A stretch of 64,000 nt of DNA, taken from assembly GCA_030035585.1 (NCBI GenBank), contig CM057466.1, positions 60,147,233 through 60,211,232 of the forward strand, written 5' to 3'. This DNA is from Dugong dugon. Taxonomy: Eukaryota > Chordata > Mammalia > Sirenia > Dugongidae. Below the pieces are notes generated by a model. That model was given only the letters and a program-made list of their open reading frames with translations. It was not told the DNA's origin and made no database searches. The position numbers were made by a program, and so were the translations under genes. Shown one piece after another: positions 44,627-56,530 of the stretch (position 1 is its first letter; every line of letters starts with the position of its first letter).

Positions 44627-44824
44627 AGCCATCATGATGTAGGAAAGACAAAAGAAGAAAAAATAACCAGAAAATCATACAACCAGGTTATGGTGAAAAA
44701 AGAAGCAATCAGCACTGCCAGGAGGCCACGCCATCTCTCCTGCTTCAGTGTTCTCACAGCACACTCTGCTTACAGCATTCATAACTGAGAGTAAGACCCT
44801 GTGGAAAGAGAATACTACTAGTAG

Positions 44825-45000
44825 TTGAGTGTTTACTCTGTGCAAAGCCATGACTTATTTAATTCTCACAAGGGAGAGGTGCTATTATTATCTCAACTTT
44901 ACCAATGAGGAATGGTAGCCCAGAGAAGTTAAGTAACTTGCCCGAGGCAGCACAGCAGGAAGTGGCAGAAGGGACTAAGATTTGGATCCATGTCTATGTG
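44825..45000 (+). repeat. MIR SINE
   Basis: The MIR core and 3' half are clear: 'ctctgtgcaaagccatgact', 'aattctcacaaggga', 'gagaagttaagtaacttgcc' and 'cacagcaggaagtggcaga'. Confidence 0.85.
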
Positions 45001-45220
45001 AGTCTATAAGCCCCATACTTACCCTGCCTTTTTCTGCCTCTTAAGTCTAACAAAGGAAAGAAAAGACACTAAAGGGGGATAAGAGACAAAATTTACATTC
45101 TTTCTGGTCTCCCTCCCCCCTTTTAAGTTAGCTCTCTGTAGCCCTTCCTCATGTTCCTGCGTTTATCATCAAGGACTCATCATTCCTCACACAGTTTCTT
45201 CCCTTTCCACTGCTGTTCAC

Positions 45221-45437
45221 TAACTGGTGCCTACCAGCTGCCTTCATGTCAATTCCGATTCATGACGACCCCATGTGTTGCAGAGCGGAACTGCACTCCA
45301 TAGGGTTTTCAAAGCTGTGACCTTTCAGAAGCAGGTCTCCAGGCCTGTCTTCTGAGGTGCCTCTGGGTGGGTACCAACCGCCAACCTTTCAGCCAGCAGT
45401 CAAGCACTTAACCATTTGCACCACCCAGGACCTCCTT
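45221..45437 (-). repeat. AfroSINE-type SINE
   Basis: Inverted long-subfamily copy: 'ccatagggttttcaaagctg', 'tgaggtgcctctgggtgggt', and the head ending 'catttgcaccaccca'. Confidence 0.93.
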
Positions 45438-46529
45438 GCTGGTGCCTAGTCCAGATCAAATGGGCCTAAATGACCAATTCTGTGTGTCTCCTTGAGCCTT
45501 GCTCTTATCCACCCAGTCTCGGTGCCTGGGAGAATTTAGCTACCCAGTGGCTAATGACTATGCCATTAAAACCTCTTTTTTAAAAATTTCTGAAGTCAAA
45601 CATCAACAGAATTTCCAAATTAATGAAAGTCTAGCCATGTATCAATTTATATATTCAGGATTTTTCCTTGGCCCCTAACTATGCTAATATGGTTATACTA
45701 CTAAAAATAAAATCAAAAGAACTTCCAAAATATAAGGAGAGAAGTTAAGCTAAAATAATAGACTAAAATCACCAGGAAAAAGAAACAAAACAGAATGAAA
45801 TGTTTTCAGTGAACACGTAGGTGGGGGGAAAATGACTTTATGTAATCCTTACGTCGTTTTTATGCACATCCAGAGAAATTCTACAATCCAGAGAATGTTG
45901 TAATCCTTAAAGGATACTAAATATAAGAGATACAACTATTCACTAATACAACCCATTCTTGTAGCCAAAATTTTGCCTCAGTAAAGCAGTCACAATTTAT
46001 ACCGTGTAATAGAATTGACAGATGTCAGACCTTAGAATGCAAATATACCTTCAAGGAAATTTTGCTGTGAGTGTCAAGTGCCAGTAATTCAAGATGTAAA
46101 ATCTGCAGACAGCTCCAAAGTGGTGCTGAGTGCCTGAGTCTCCACAGCATTTCAGGGGATAGAAGAAAGCATTAGTTTTGCCTCATTATTAAGATAAATA
46201 TTCATTTATTACTATATTTTTAACAATAATAACTCAACCTCTAAAATAAAAAGCTTACAATTAGAACATATTTAGGATCAAAATTCATGACTTAGTGCAA
46301 ATTGCTGGTTTTCAAGATTGTAGATTGCAAATATTTCCCTGCAGAACCCAAAAACATGGAAACACATATGAAAAATAAATGTTTGCGTTTTGTTGTCCTG
46401 ATTGGCAAATTTCATCGATTTATAAAGACTGATCTTTTGTGCAGCCGAACTTCACAAAAGACTTTATAACCTTAGGATATGGTTTTATCATTTCTTTAAA
46501 ATAATAACTGCTTCCTCTCACCCCGTGTT
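45438..46529. other. No recognised feature
   Basis: AT-rich single-copy-like DNA. No long ORF and no recognised repeat. Confidence 0.5.
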
Positions 46530-46738
46530 TAAGGAGCCCTGGTGGCGAAATGGTTAAGCACTTGGCTGCTAACTGAAAGGTCAGTGGTTGGAACCCGCCA
46601 GTGGCTCCATGGGAGAAAAGACCTGGTGATCTGCTCCCATAAAGATTACAGCCTGGGAAACCCTACAGGGCGGTTCTACTCTGTCATATAGGGTCACTAT
46701 GAGTCGGAATCGACTTGATGGCGCACGACATCACCACC
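46530..46738 (+). repeat. AfroSINE-type SINE
   Basis: Well-preserved head ('gagccctggtggcgaaatgg') and tail ('cactatgagtcggaatcgac'). It contains the 'ccataaagattacagcctgg' middle segment. Confidence 0.94.
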
Positions 46739-47221
46739 CTGGGTTTATTGTTAGTCTTATTTGGGGGCTTTCGGATTAAAAGATTTAAATTTTCCATAGG
46801 TTTTTCTCTTCTGTCTGTGCACAACCCCAAAAGCATCACAATAAGACAGCTCTCTGTCTTTCTGATTTGTTCAAAGACTCCCTTCTCCTATTGGAGTTGT
46901 GACTCAATGATTCTTTTCTCTGGTACCAAGAAGAAGGACACAAAGTTTTAACTCTATGAAACTGGCTTTTCCATAAGCTCAGGGACTAAAGAAACAGAAT
47001 GTGGCTCATTGCCTTTTCATGTATGCTAGGTTTTATATCACTTTCATGATACACCAATTAGGTATGGAAGTCACTTTTGTAAATGCCAAGCCAATAAATA
47101 TAAACAGGTATAACCAACAAATATAAATCACCAACAAGTCAAAAAGTAGAAATTTGGGCAGCTAAACTTTATAGGGTAATATTTGCTCTACAACAGGTTT
47201 CTAGCACCCTATTCTTCTTAC

Positions 47222-47412
47222 ACCACTAGTTCTCAAACTTGAGGGTGCATCGGAATCACCCGGAGGACTTGTGAAAATGCAGGTTGCTGGGCCCCATCCC
47301 TTGAGTTCCTGATTCAGTAGGTCAGGGATGGGGCCCAGGAATTTGCATATCTTGCAAGGTCCCTGGTGATGCTGATGCTGTTGCACTGTGGACTAAAGAA
47401 CTACTGTTCTAC
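47222..47412. repeat. MER5A-like hAT DNA transposon
   Basis: It has 'agttctcaaacttgagggtg', 'ttgctgggccccatccc', 'ctgattcagtaggtcaggga' and 'ggtgatgctgatgctg', in order and near full length (about 190 bases). Confidence 0.85.
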
Positions 47413-47542
47413 GCCAACAACGGGGATGTAGAAGCTTATTTTAAGAGTGTTTATTTAGAGATTTGATAATCAAGTGGAGAAAATCCATGTGCAGTAAAAT
47501 AAGAAAATAACTATCATTTCGGTACATGTTATGTGTTAGAAA

Positions 47543-47712
47543 TGGAGCCCTGGTGGCGCAGTGGTTAAGAGCTTGGCTGTTAACGAAAAGGTTGGCAGTT
47601 TGAATCTACCAGCTGCTCCTTGGAAACCCTATTGGGCAGTTCTACTCTGTCCTGTAGGGTCTCTATGAGTCAAAATCGACTCAATGGCAAGGGGTTTGGT
47701 TTGGTTTGGTTT
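47543..47712 (+). repeat. AfroSINE-type SINE, young-looking
   Basis: The A-box-like 'tggcgcagtggttaaga' is intact. The target duplication is 'tatgtgttagaaa' (47,530-47,542) and 'tacgtgttagaaa' (47,713-47,725). The tail is (ttggt)n. Confidence 0.95.
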
Positions 47713-47828
47713 TACGTGTTAGAAACTATTTTGTGCACTTTATGTGTATTACTTCATTCAATTGTCACACAACCCTTGTGGGTAGGTATTTTTATTACCT
47801 CCATTGTACAGGCAGAGAAAGTGAGGCT

Positions 47829-47957
47829 TAAAAAAAAACAAACAAACTTGCTGCTGTGAAGTCGATTCTGACTCATAGCAACCCCACAGGACAGAGAAGA
47901 ACTGCCCCGTCGGGTTTCCAAGGAGCAGCTGGTGGATTTGAACTGCTGACCTTTAGT
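47829..47957 (-). repeat. AfroSINE-type SINE, head truncated
   Basis: The inverted tail and body ('gctgtgaagtcgattctgac', 'aaggagcagctggtggattt') end before the full head. Confidence 0.88.
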
Positions 47958-48052
47958 GGGGTTAAGTGACTTGCCTTAGGTCACCCAGCTGTAGGACAGG
48001 AGTGTGAACTCCTTCCATGGACTCCAAAGCCAGCATCCTTAACTGCCTCACA

Positions 48053-51000
48053 GTAGCTTGTTTAGAAATTTGATGATGTGTTTCTATAAAAATAGAACTC
48101 TCATCCAAAATCAGAGCCCTTGCTAAAGTCTCAGAGTCTTGGAGCAGTGCATAAACACAGTGGCAGAAAGGGTGTGTTGTGGCTGGTACAATGCCTCCCA
48201 GAGTGGGCTCACTAAGGAGAAACATTTCCATAACAAAGGCCAAGTTCTCCCCCTGGAGAAAAGCAGGCAGGGAGTTGCAAGTGTCTGTGTATGATGTGAT
48301 CCACATTTAATGCTTATCTGGGTGAGAGGGAATTTGATTAGAGCAAATACAAAGCACAATTCAGAGAACAAAACCACTAATTCAAAGGTAGTTTTCCTAT
48401 GGATGTAAAATACTTCAAGCCTGATAAAAGGACTGAAGAGAATTCCACTGAGGAGGGGCTTATATTGTGTCTGATTTCTGAGTTCCGAATGCTCTGCCAA
48501 GAGGGTGCTGAGGAGCGGGCGTTGCTGAGCTGGTAACAGGACAGGTAGGCATTGTCTGAACCTCACAGGATGCAGGTCCAGACTGGGGAGAGAGGGCAGT
48601 GCCTTGTCCTGCACATCCCTCTCCCACCCCCTAGTCCACTCTCTCTGACTAACCGCAGAAGCTTTTAGGTGCATCTGGTGGCTTCCCAACCTAGGAGCCT
48701 TCAAGTCCTGCAGTTTCCTGATATGTTTGTTTTCCTTTCGGCTAATTTTATCAAGGTCTTGGGTCATTATGAGCCAGATCACAAAAGTAAGAGCTCATTA
48801 ATATGTATCAGCTCCAAACCCTATGATTTCATCTGTTAATTTGATCTTGTTTTTAGTTGTTGATGGCAATTAAATCAGACCTTGATAAATCTGGAATTGA
48901 GAAAAGAAGGCACTAGCAAGCACAGCTATTATGATCACTCATTAGAAAGCAAAGCAGACTCTCTGATAAATCGTGCCAGGGTTTTTAAGGAATAGATGAT
49001 TACCTGCTTAAACAGCATGGAAGCTACCAGTAAAATGTAGCAAAATGATTAAAGAAAAAAAAAAAAGAACACCCCCATTACATCCAAGTGTAACAGATGG
49101 ACAGTTGTACTTTGGGGAATGTTCGCTGGGCCTCTTTCTCCCCTTCAAACTAGGGAGGGCAGAAGCCACAGGCCCTCCTGGGCACAGAGGAGAGACAGCC
49201 TCCCTTCCCGCCTCCCTCCCATGCCCTCCCCTGCATCCTCCTGGCGACTGTAGGAGAATTGCTCAGCTGCCACTAAGGCCTCACTCCAAACTGTGTGATT
49301 GTAAAGAAGACTGCTAAGTACCAGAGGGGTGAGGGGGAAGGAGGAGGTGTGCAGAACTGGGGTATGGTAAATAACCAGATGGATTTGACTTTTCCTGTCA
49401 GAAACGAGGCTGTCTGTCAGGCTGAGTGTCACTGGGGTGGACACTCCTCAGTGTCTGAAACCCCTGAAAACTCTGTCTAGGGAGCCACCATCTTATGAGT
49501 CTCTGGGAAGCACTGCAGCCGTCTGCAGTCAAAGCCAAAAATGTCAAAAGTTTGCTTTCTCGGTTCCTCTTACAGCTGGGACATGGGTAGGGCCCATTCC
49601 AGAGTCAAAGGGTCCTTGAAGACCCCTTTCTCTGGCTCTGAGAAGTTGGCGTTTCTGGGGCCACCGTGGCAGTGATGCTAGTGGCCAGCTGCTTTGGTGT
49701 CTTGGCAGTGCCTGCTGCAGCATCTGTGCTTGGTGGCAGCAGCAGGGGTTTCCTCCCTGGAAGAGCTCCATGGTGGGGTTTTGGACACCATCCCCCTAAT
49801 CTAGTTCTCCAGGTGTTCTAAGGTTTCTGTGAGCTACTCAATATCTTAAAAAAAAAAAAAAAAAAGATGTCTTTGTGCTTAGCTTGGCCAGAGTTAGTTC
49901 CTGTTGCTTGCAGTTAAGAACCCTGATCCTCATAAAGGTAGCAAATGGCTTGTGCCCAGGGGATGAGCTGATGCTTGTCTCCGTGCAGACAGCCAGTGAG
50001 GAGGGCCAGCTTCCTAATCTCTAGGCCAGCAAGTCCTGCTGTACTTCAGTGGGCCTGGGGTGGGTGGCAGTGGGGTTCAGACTCCTATTGCCTGCCACCT
50101 TGAGTTCAGTCCATGTTTGAAAGGGTCTCAGCTGAGCTTGTCCAGGGAAAGTTTTTTTCTGGGGATTTTTCTTTTAAATCTCTCTGTTCCTTTTGTCCCA
50201 TATAGCTGTGCTATTTCTTTAAGCGTCTCCACGGCAATCTGGCCCCATTTGCCTGGAGGTCTCTGCAGGGAGCCGAGTCCAGCCAACCTGGCATCTTGCT
50301 GTCTTCTCATCCCCTCATGCCCTGGTATGGCTTGTCCCAGTGCCTGCAGGTCTGTAGGTTTGAAGAGCATCCAGCTCCTCCCATCTCCTTTGTCTCTCGT
50401 CTTTCTTCCCATTTTCAGTTTTCCTAGTAGGCCCACAAGCTGGTTCAAAATGGATCTCCTAAAGTTCATTGTCTTTGTTTGCTGACTTCTCTCCTTCCCT
50501 TAAACTCTGCCGTCTGACCTTTCTTGTGGTTGCTTCAACAGCCTCTCGCTCTGTCTCCATTTTTAGATTCTTGACTAGTTTCTCTCTGTCATTTGGCTTT
50601 CTCTGCCTTCTGTAGCAGAAAATTTCCCCTGACACCCTCTAAAAACTGATTTGAAGATTTTGGCTTGCCGATTTACCTTTTCAATAGGTGTCTGGATTGC
50701 CGAAACCCTATCACTCCAAAATTCTGACCCAAAGGTGCTTTGTTAACGTTACCAAAGAATGATCGTTGTCTTTCTTATAATTGCCTGTGTTTGGCTGGCA
50801 TTCACCCCACATACTATTGCAGGTTATCCAACTCCTTACAAAGTCCCTTCAAATTATTCCTGGGAGTCCTCAGGAGGTTTCTCTCGTGTGCTCATGAATA
50901 ACCACTGTCAGCTACCAAGTGGTGTCGATCATTTTTTTTTCTTATCTGCTCTGGCCTCCTCCAGCGATATCCACTGCTGAGACCTCTGCTGCCCGCCAAG

Positions 51001-51270
51001 GAGTGTGGACTTGCCTTGTCAATGGTTTTGGTGGCAGCTGAGCTGCCCCCTACTGGGCCCTGGGGCTGTGGGCTCCACTGGCGTGGCCAGGCATTGCCCC
51101 TGCAGGCCCCATGGTGCCAGGTGGTGCTGTGCCCTCTCCTGCCTTAAAAGTGGGGCTGCCTCTCTCCCCTTTGGTGTGATGCTTTGCCACACAGGTAGCC
51201 AAGTGGTTCTGCAGGTGCCCTGGTATTTATTATTATTATTATTTGGTAACAATAAATTTCAGTTTTTATT
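48053..51270. other. Single-copy DNA; no recognised gene
   Basis: It contains the longest ORF of the window (48,123-48,782, minus, 219 codons) and ORFs on both strands at 50,060-50,485; none has a known domain. An A run lies at 49,848-49,865 and (tta)n at 51,227-51,241. The stretch 48,780-49,020 is rich in TAAT and GATAA-type motifs and free of repeats. Confidence 0.45.
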
Positions 51271-51495
51271 TTGTTGTTGTTGCTATTTGCTATTGAGTTA
51301 ACTCCAACTCATGTTATACCTTACGTATAACAGAATGAAACATCGCCTGGACCTGTGGGATCTTCATGATCATGTCTGAGTCCATTGTTGCGGCTATTGT
51401 GTCGATCCATCTCACTGAGGGTTTCCCTTGTTTTCCTGGACCCTCTATTTTAGCAAACACGATGTCCTGTCCTAGCCTTCCCTTCTCAAAGAATT
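51271..51495 (-). mobile_element. RTE LINE 3' end
   Basis: Inverted RTE tail ('tgttgttgttgctatttgct') followed by the C-terminal coding end. The minus frame has DIVFAKIEGPGKQGKPSVRW and MKIPQVQAMFHSVIRKV. Confidence 0.88.
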
Positions 51496-51796
51496 CACCT
51501 CTCCCTTCCAACGATGCAAGCTCTGCTATCACGAAAACCAGCCAACCCAACAAACTTGTCTTCCAACTTCCTTTCCTGCCAAGAAACCTTTTCAGAAGGT
51601 TGGTTACCAGGTTTTCTGGGCAAGTCCATTCCTGCTGTGCTGCCCCGCCGGTCAGTCAGACCTAGACCTGACTGGATGCAGAGGGACACTGCTTCAGTTC
51701 AAGCAGGAAACCTTTCCACATTTGCTAGGAGGTCTAGGCTTTGACTGTAAACTTGCTAGAATTCTTTTTCCAACTTGGGAAACTCTAGTAAGTGGT

Positions 51797-51964
51797 ACGG
51801 AGCGCCATGGCGTGGTGATTAAGAGCTCGGCTGTTAACCAAAAGACTGGCAGTTCAAATCCACCAGCTGCTCCTTGGAAACCCTAAGGAGTAGTTCTACT
51901 CTGTCCTATAGGGTCGCTATGAGTCAGAATCAACTTGATGGCAACGGGCTTGGGGTTTTTTGGT
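51797..51964 (+). repeat. AfroSINE-type SINE inserted at the start of another
   Basis: Short subfamily. A perfect 11-bp target duplication, 'tagtaagtggt', lies at 51,786-51,796 and 51,965-51,975. Confidence 0.94.
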
Positions 51965-52173
51965 TAGTAAGTGGTGCAGATGGTTACCACAGTTGGCTGA
52001 TAACAGAAAGGCTGGAGGTTCAAGTCCACCCAGAGGTGTCTTGGAAGAGAGACCTGGTGATTTATTTCCAAAACTTAGTCATTGAAAATCCTAGGGCGCA
52101 CAGTTCTACTCTGACACACACTGAGTTGCCATGAGTAGGAACTGATTCAATAGCAGCCGATTTTTTGTTTTAG
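51965..52173 (+). repeat. AfroSINE-type SINE
   Basis: Long subfamily: 'gaggttcaagtccaccc', 'gacctggtgatttatttcc', 'ttgccatgagtaggaactga'. Its beginning was disrupted by the SINE at 51,797. Confidence 0.92.
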
Positions 52174-52179
52174 TAACTA

Positions 52180-52805
52180 ACTGCGGGTGGATGTGGTTCT
52201 GTGGTAGAATTCTCACCTTCTGTGCGGGAGACCCCGTTTCGATTCCTGGCAATTGACCTTCATGTTCAGCAACCACACATCTGTCAGTGGAGGCTTGTGT
52301 GTTACAATAATACTGAATAGGTTTCAGTAGAGCTTCCACACTAAGACAGACTAGGAGGAAAGGCTTGGTGATCTACTTCAGAGAACCAGCCAATGAAAAC
52401 CCTATGGATCGCAAAGGTCCTTAACCAGTCATGGAATGGCTTAGGAGCAAGCAGTCTTTTGTTTCACTGTGCGTGGGGTCTCCATGAGTCTGGGGCTGAC
52501 TTTTTAAAAACAAATTTTTTTTAATTGTTGTGCTTTAAGTGAAAGTTTACAATTCAAGTTAGTCTCTCATACAAAAATTTATACACACATTGTTATGTGA
52601 CCCTAGTTGCTCTCCCTATCCTGTGACAGCACACTCTTTTCCACCCCAGATTTTCCATGTTCATTCAACCAGCTCCTGATCCTCTCTGGCTTCTCAACTC
52701 ACCTCTGGACGGGAGCTGCCCATTTAGTCTCATGTATTTACTTGAAGTAAGAAGCACACTCTTCACAAATAAGTCTGGGGCTGACTTGATGGCAGATAGC
52801 AACAA
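52180..52805 (+). repeat. tRNA-Gly-type SINE, split by an L1
   Basis: The head 'ctgtggtagaattctcacct' and 'gtttcgattcctggc' has the glycine tRNA layout. The body runs to 52,502. The tail resumes at 52,772 and ends 'ggcagatagcaacaaga'. It is the second copy of the SINE type at 20,745. Confidence 0.85.
52503..52771 (-). mobile_element. Short 5'-truncated L1 (3' UTR only)
   Basis: It is the inverted match to 37,100-37,350: 'gtgctttaagtgaaagttta', 'ttgttatgtgac', 'gggagctgcccatttagtct', starting with a T-rich tail at the left. A perfect 16-bp target duplication, 'agtctggggctgactt', lies at 52,487-52,502 and 52,772-52,787. Confidence 0.95.
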
Positions 52806-53084
52806 GAAGACTTTAGACCATGTAGATGCACACTTTTCTACATGTAGACATCCTGGAGAGATAAGACCACCCTGAGTCATACCTCCTCCTGTCCCTTCTT
52901 CTCCTCTCTGAAAAAACGGGGTCACTCCAGGCTAGAAGTCAGTCAAGCACCCCATTCCACCACATCTCCCTGACCACCTGGACTTGGGAAGGCCCTCTTA
53001 TTGACTTCTCATCCCATTCTGCATTTCTCCTTGTAGCTATTGTCATATCTGTAACCTAAAAAAATTATTGTGTGATTCATCATT

Positions 53085-53215
53085 TAATGAGTGTCTTCCC
53101 CAGGAGGGCAAGGAGAGGAGGTCTGGGTGTGTGCCTGCTTGCTTATTGCTGCGTTTTTAGTACCTAAATCTTTGACGAATAATAGGAGCTCGGTAAATAT
53201 TTGCTGAATAATTGC
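53085..53215 (+). repeat. L2 LINE 3' end
   Basis: It has 'gaataataggagctcggtaa' and 'atatttgctgaataattgc', the usual L2 ending, diverged. Confidence 0.5.
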
Positions 53216-53565
53216 ATAAGCATCTGAGATTCCATCATTACAGTTGTTATGCTGAGCTAGAAACTCTTGTTTTGAGGAAAACGGGGTGAACTTGATTCTT
53301 TTCCTTCAGATGGTTCCATGGGAGTAGAGAGAAGAAATGAGTCTATGAGGATAGTTTCTCCAATACATAATGCCATCTCAGGCCTACTGTACCTGTCTCT
53401 ACTGCAGATTATCACCCCCCAAAGAGTTGTAATGGTTGGTGAGAATAATAACGGTAAGGCTATAATCAGGGCTATTCCCAGGCAAAATTATGAAGTTAGC
53501 AAGCTCCTAGTATTATCTTCAAAAATTCAAAATCCATAGAACCCACAGCTCTGGAAAATGGTTTT

Positions 53566-53763
53566 ATAGAGTCCCTGGGTTATGCAAATGGTTAACACAC
53601 TCAGCTGATAATTGAAAGATTAGAGGTTGGGTCTACCCAGAGGCACCTTGGAAGAAAGGCCTGGTGATCTACTTCTGAAAAATCAGCCTGTGGAAAACAG
53701 TTCTCCTCTGACACGCATGGGATCACCATGACTCAGAGTCAACTCAATGGCAAATGGTTGGTG
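53566..53763 (+). repeat. AfroSINE-type SINE
   Basis: The head 'gagtccctgggttatgcaaa', the middle 'gcctggtgatctacttctga' and the tail 'caccatgactcagagtcaac'. Confidence 0.93.
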
Positions 53764-53919
53764 GATCATTACCAATTACTGATGTATCACAACTCGAGTT
53801 ATTTTATATCTTGAACTCAGGGAAACATGGTCATGGACATAGTTGCAAGTACTGTAGATTTCTGAACCATTTTCTCCAAATCCTTTAAGACTTGCTTTTA
53901 ACCACCACTCCTTCCTCCT

Positions 53920-54265
53920 GGGTTGGGGGGCATCACTGATCATCAGATATGCATGTATTCCCCCACATTTTCCAGACTCCTTACAACCAACTGGGGCCAG
54001 AAACATGACTTTAGTGGCCAATGGGCTGTAAGAAGAAATGATGTGTGTCACTTCCCGGCCAAAGCATCTGAGACCTTCCATTTTCTCTCCTGTTGTGGCA
54101 ACCATGGAGGCCTCATGTCAAGATGTCGGAGTGCCCGTCAGCCTCAGGCTTTGGAGAGAGCCACCTGCCAACCCACGAGGGACAGGCAGCAAAAGTGAGA
54201 AATAAACCTGTTCATTTCAGTGTCTATCAACCAAGGTTCTGGCAGTATTTCTACTCAGATGGTTC
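53920..54265 (+). repeat. Old LTR relic, probably MaLR class
   Basis: It has 'gatgtgtgtcacttcccggc', 'tgccaacccacgagggacag' and an AATAAA at 54,202 preceded by 'gtgag'. This matches the 3' half of an old mammalian LTR type. The ends are not clear. Confidence 0.45.
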
Positions 54266-55320
54266 AACAGAAGAGACGTTAACATAGCTACTATCGACAG
54301 AGGTGTGAGCAGATGGAGAGAAGCAACAAGAGGCACTGGGATGCCCAGAGACTAGAGGTGGCTGGAAGCCATTACCGCCCCCAGATGTGAAGGCACAAGG
54401 AGAAGATACGGTGTTACTGGAGCCCCGGGGAGATCTGGAGACACTGAAGACACAGTCTCTGCTGGGACTACGATGCCAAAGCAATGAGGAAACAGGGAAG
54501 AAACACCTGGACCTCTCCCTCTTTCAGCTCACCTGTGTCCTGAGAGTGCCTCCTGTAGACCAACCCAGCCAGGAACCAGAGGGCAAAGGAGCCCGGGTGG
54601 TACAGTCTGTAAGGGTCTGCCTCCTGGGGCACAGAGAGGGGCAAAGAATGGAAGAAGGATGAGAGCCAGTGGAGAGTACACAACATGGAGAGGATAAGCC
54701 AGCCTGCACTGACAAAGACTCCTCCCAGCTCCATGTTGTATTCTGCCCTTGGAGCATCTATTGTACTAAGCCAACCCAGCTGCTCCAGTCTCCCCTATGG
54801 AGATGGTCAGCTGCCTGAAAGCAAGAGCAGTGCTGCGTTGCTGTGCTTCCCTAGCAACCTGTACTGCACCTGCAATGTAATCAATACTCTTTAAATTTAA
54901 TTTCTGCTGTGTGGCAACATGAGCAATTATAACTTCCAATATTTCATTCTAATTAATTCTGAGTTGTGATTTTCTCATGGTGGTGGTTTGCTTCATCAAC
55001 TCTGTACCTTATATGCTTGAGTCTGAAAGCAGCAGATTCTCATTCATTCCTTCATTCAATACACATCCATTGAATGGCTACTGTATGCCCAGGGCTGTGC
55101 AAGAATCTCGGACCCAGGAATGCAGTAAGGCACTCCACGCGGAGCACGGCTAAGAATGAATTGCCTGATTCATTACCCATCTCTTCTGAAAAAGAAAATA
55201 ATTTCAAGCACTTGAGCAGAGATGAGAGAGCCCAAGTGGATTTAGGCGCTTGGGTTCCAGAGTTCTGCTGTTCCTGTGGGTAACAGCTCTCTGCTGGCAT
55301 GTCATAGGAATCTTCTTTTT
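54266..55320. other. No recognised gene; one weak ancient repeat
   Basis: Near 55,030-55,125 a weak copy of the unassigned ancient repeat is seen ('ctactgtatgcccagggctg'). Several ORFs on both strands at 54,387-54,734 have no domain. Confidence 0.4.
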
Positions 55321-55321
55321 A

Positions 55322-55695
55322 TTAAAAACATCTTCCTATGTGCACACCAATGCTCAGTGCAGCATTATTCACAATAGCCAAAAGGTGAAAACAACCCAGG
55401 TATAAAATAAGTCAGACACAAAAGGACAAACATTGTATGATCCAGTTTATGTGAAACATCTAATAGGCTAATGTAAAGAGAGAGAACGTAGACTGGGGGC
55501 AATGGAGACTTATTCTTAAAGGGTGCAGAGTTTCTGTGTGGGGTGATGAATAGGTTTTGGAAAAAATAGTGGTGATGGTTGCACAACATTGTGAGAATGA
55601 TTTAGGCCACTGGATTAGACACTTGAAAATGGTTAATATGGCCAAATTCTTGTTGTGTATGTTTTGCCACAATGGAAAAAAAAAAAGTAAAAACA
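55322..55695 (+). mobile_element. Old L1 3' end
   Basis: It has 'attcacaatagccaaaaggt', 'aaggacaaacattgtatgat', 'cttaaagggtgcagagtttc' and 'tggtgatggttgcacaacat', ending in an A run at 55,675-55,686. It is a typical old mammalian L1 3' region. Confidence 0.85.
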
Positions 55696-56530
55696 AAACA
55701 AAAAATTGTAAAGTAACAGGTAGCGATGATCTCAGCACCAAGGTCTTTGCTGAACCATTGTAAACCTCCGGTTTGGTTATGTGAAAAGGAACCATAAGGG
55801 ACTTGCTCAACGTTCACGTGAAAGAGATCTTGTTATATATCAACTTAGATACACCCCAAATGACCGTGTAGAAGCATGAGGCCAGCTCCGTTCTGTGAGC
55901 CACCGTATTAACACCAGGCCGTCATTTTCGTTTGCAGAGTTTAAGATCCAAATAATAGCTGATGGTACCAGGAGGATTTGTGCCTTAAGTAGCCCTATTA
56001 ATTCACCAAATATTTTGGTCTTGCTGGAAGCCGAGAATAAAAGCTATTAATTACGGTAAATGTTTGCACTCCCTTGTTGTGGTTGGGACAACCTGAGGAA
56101 TAGCCCAAGGACTTGGAATTAAGATCGCCCTCTGGGAATTAAACACAACTTCAATCTATAACAGATTAAAGCAGAAATGAACAAAATCCTGTGACAGGAA
56201 CGGTGTCTCCCGGGTCAAGTGGAACAGAGCCTACTTCAGTTTTTGTATAACTACTTGCCTTTCAGGTGTTTGCAGGGAATCAGTCTGATTTTTGAGATTT
56301 AGCTAAAATTGCCACAAAACCCCTCTCTCACATTCTGTGGCATTCACAATGCTTTCCCCAAGATTTCTGTAAATACCTGGGAGCTCAGGTGCTCGTGATC
56401 ACTCTGGCTTCTAGTTTTTGACCCTCCTGAACTCTCTCCCCTGCTCATGTCTCCAGTCTGGGGAACCTCTCTTCCCCTGCTTCCTGCTGTTTTCCTAAGA
56501 ACAGCCACACAAGATGTGTGAGTGGCAGAC
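55696..56530. other. Repeat-free stretch, possible conserved noncoding DNA
   Basis: No repeat or ORF of note. 55,880-56,200 has several TAATTA/ATTAAT motifs ('aaaagctattaattacggta', 'aagatcgccctctgggaatt') and looks like tetrapod conserved noncoding DNA in style. Not tested. Confidence 0.35.

Larger units (their letters stand above)
47505..48052 (+). repeat. MIR SINE split by two younger SINEs
   Basis: Three pieces: 47,505-47,542, 47,713-47,828 ('cactttatgtgtattacttc', 'cattgtacaggcagagaaag') and 47,958-48,052 ('gttaagtgacttgcc', 'ggtcacccagctgtag'). A plus SINE and a minus SINE fill the gaps. Confidence 0.8.

Noticed and set aside
48123..48782. 219-codon minus ORF as a host gene
   Set aside because: No domain, no splice context and no codon pattern visible; listed only as something to test.
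50060..50485. Overlapping ORFs on both strands (141 and 113 codons)
   Set aside because: Pyrimidine-rich sequence produces long open frames on both strands; no family recognised.
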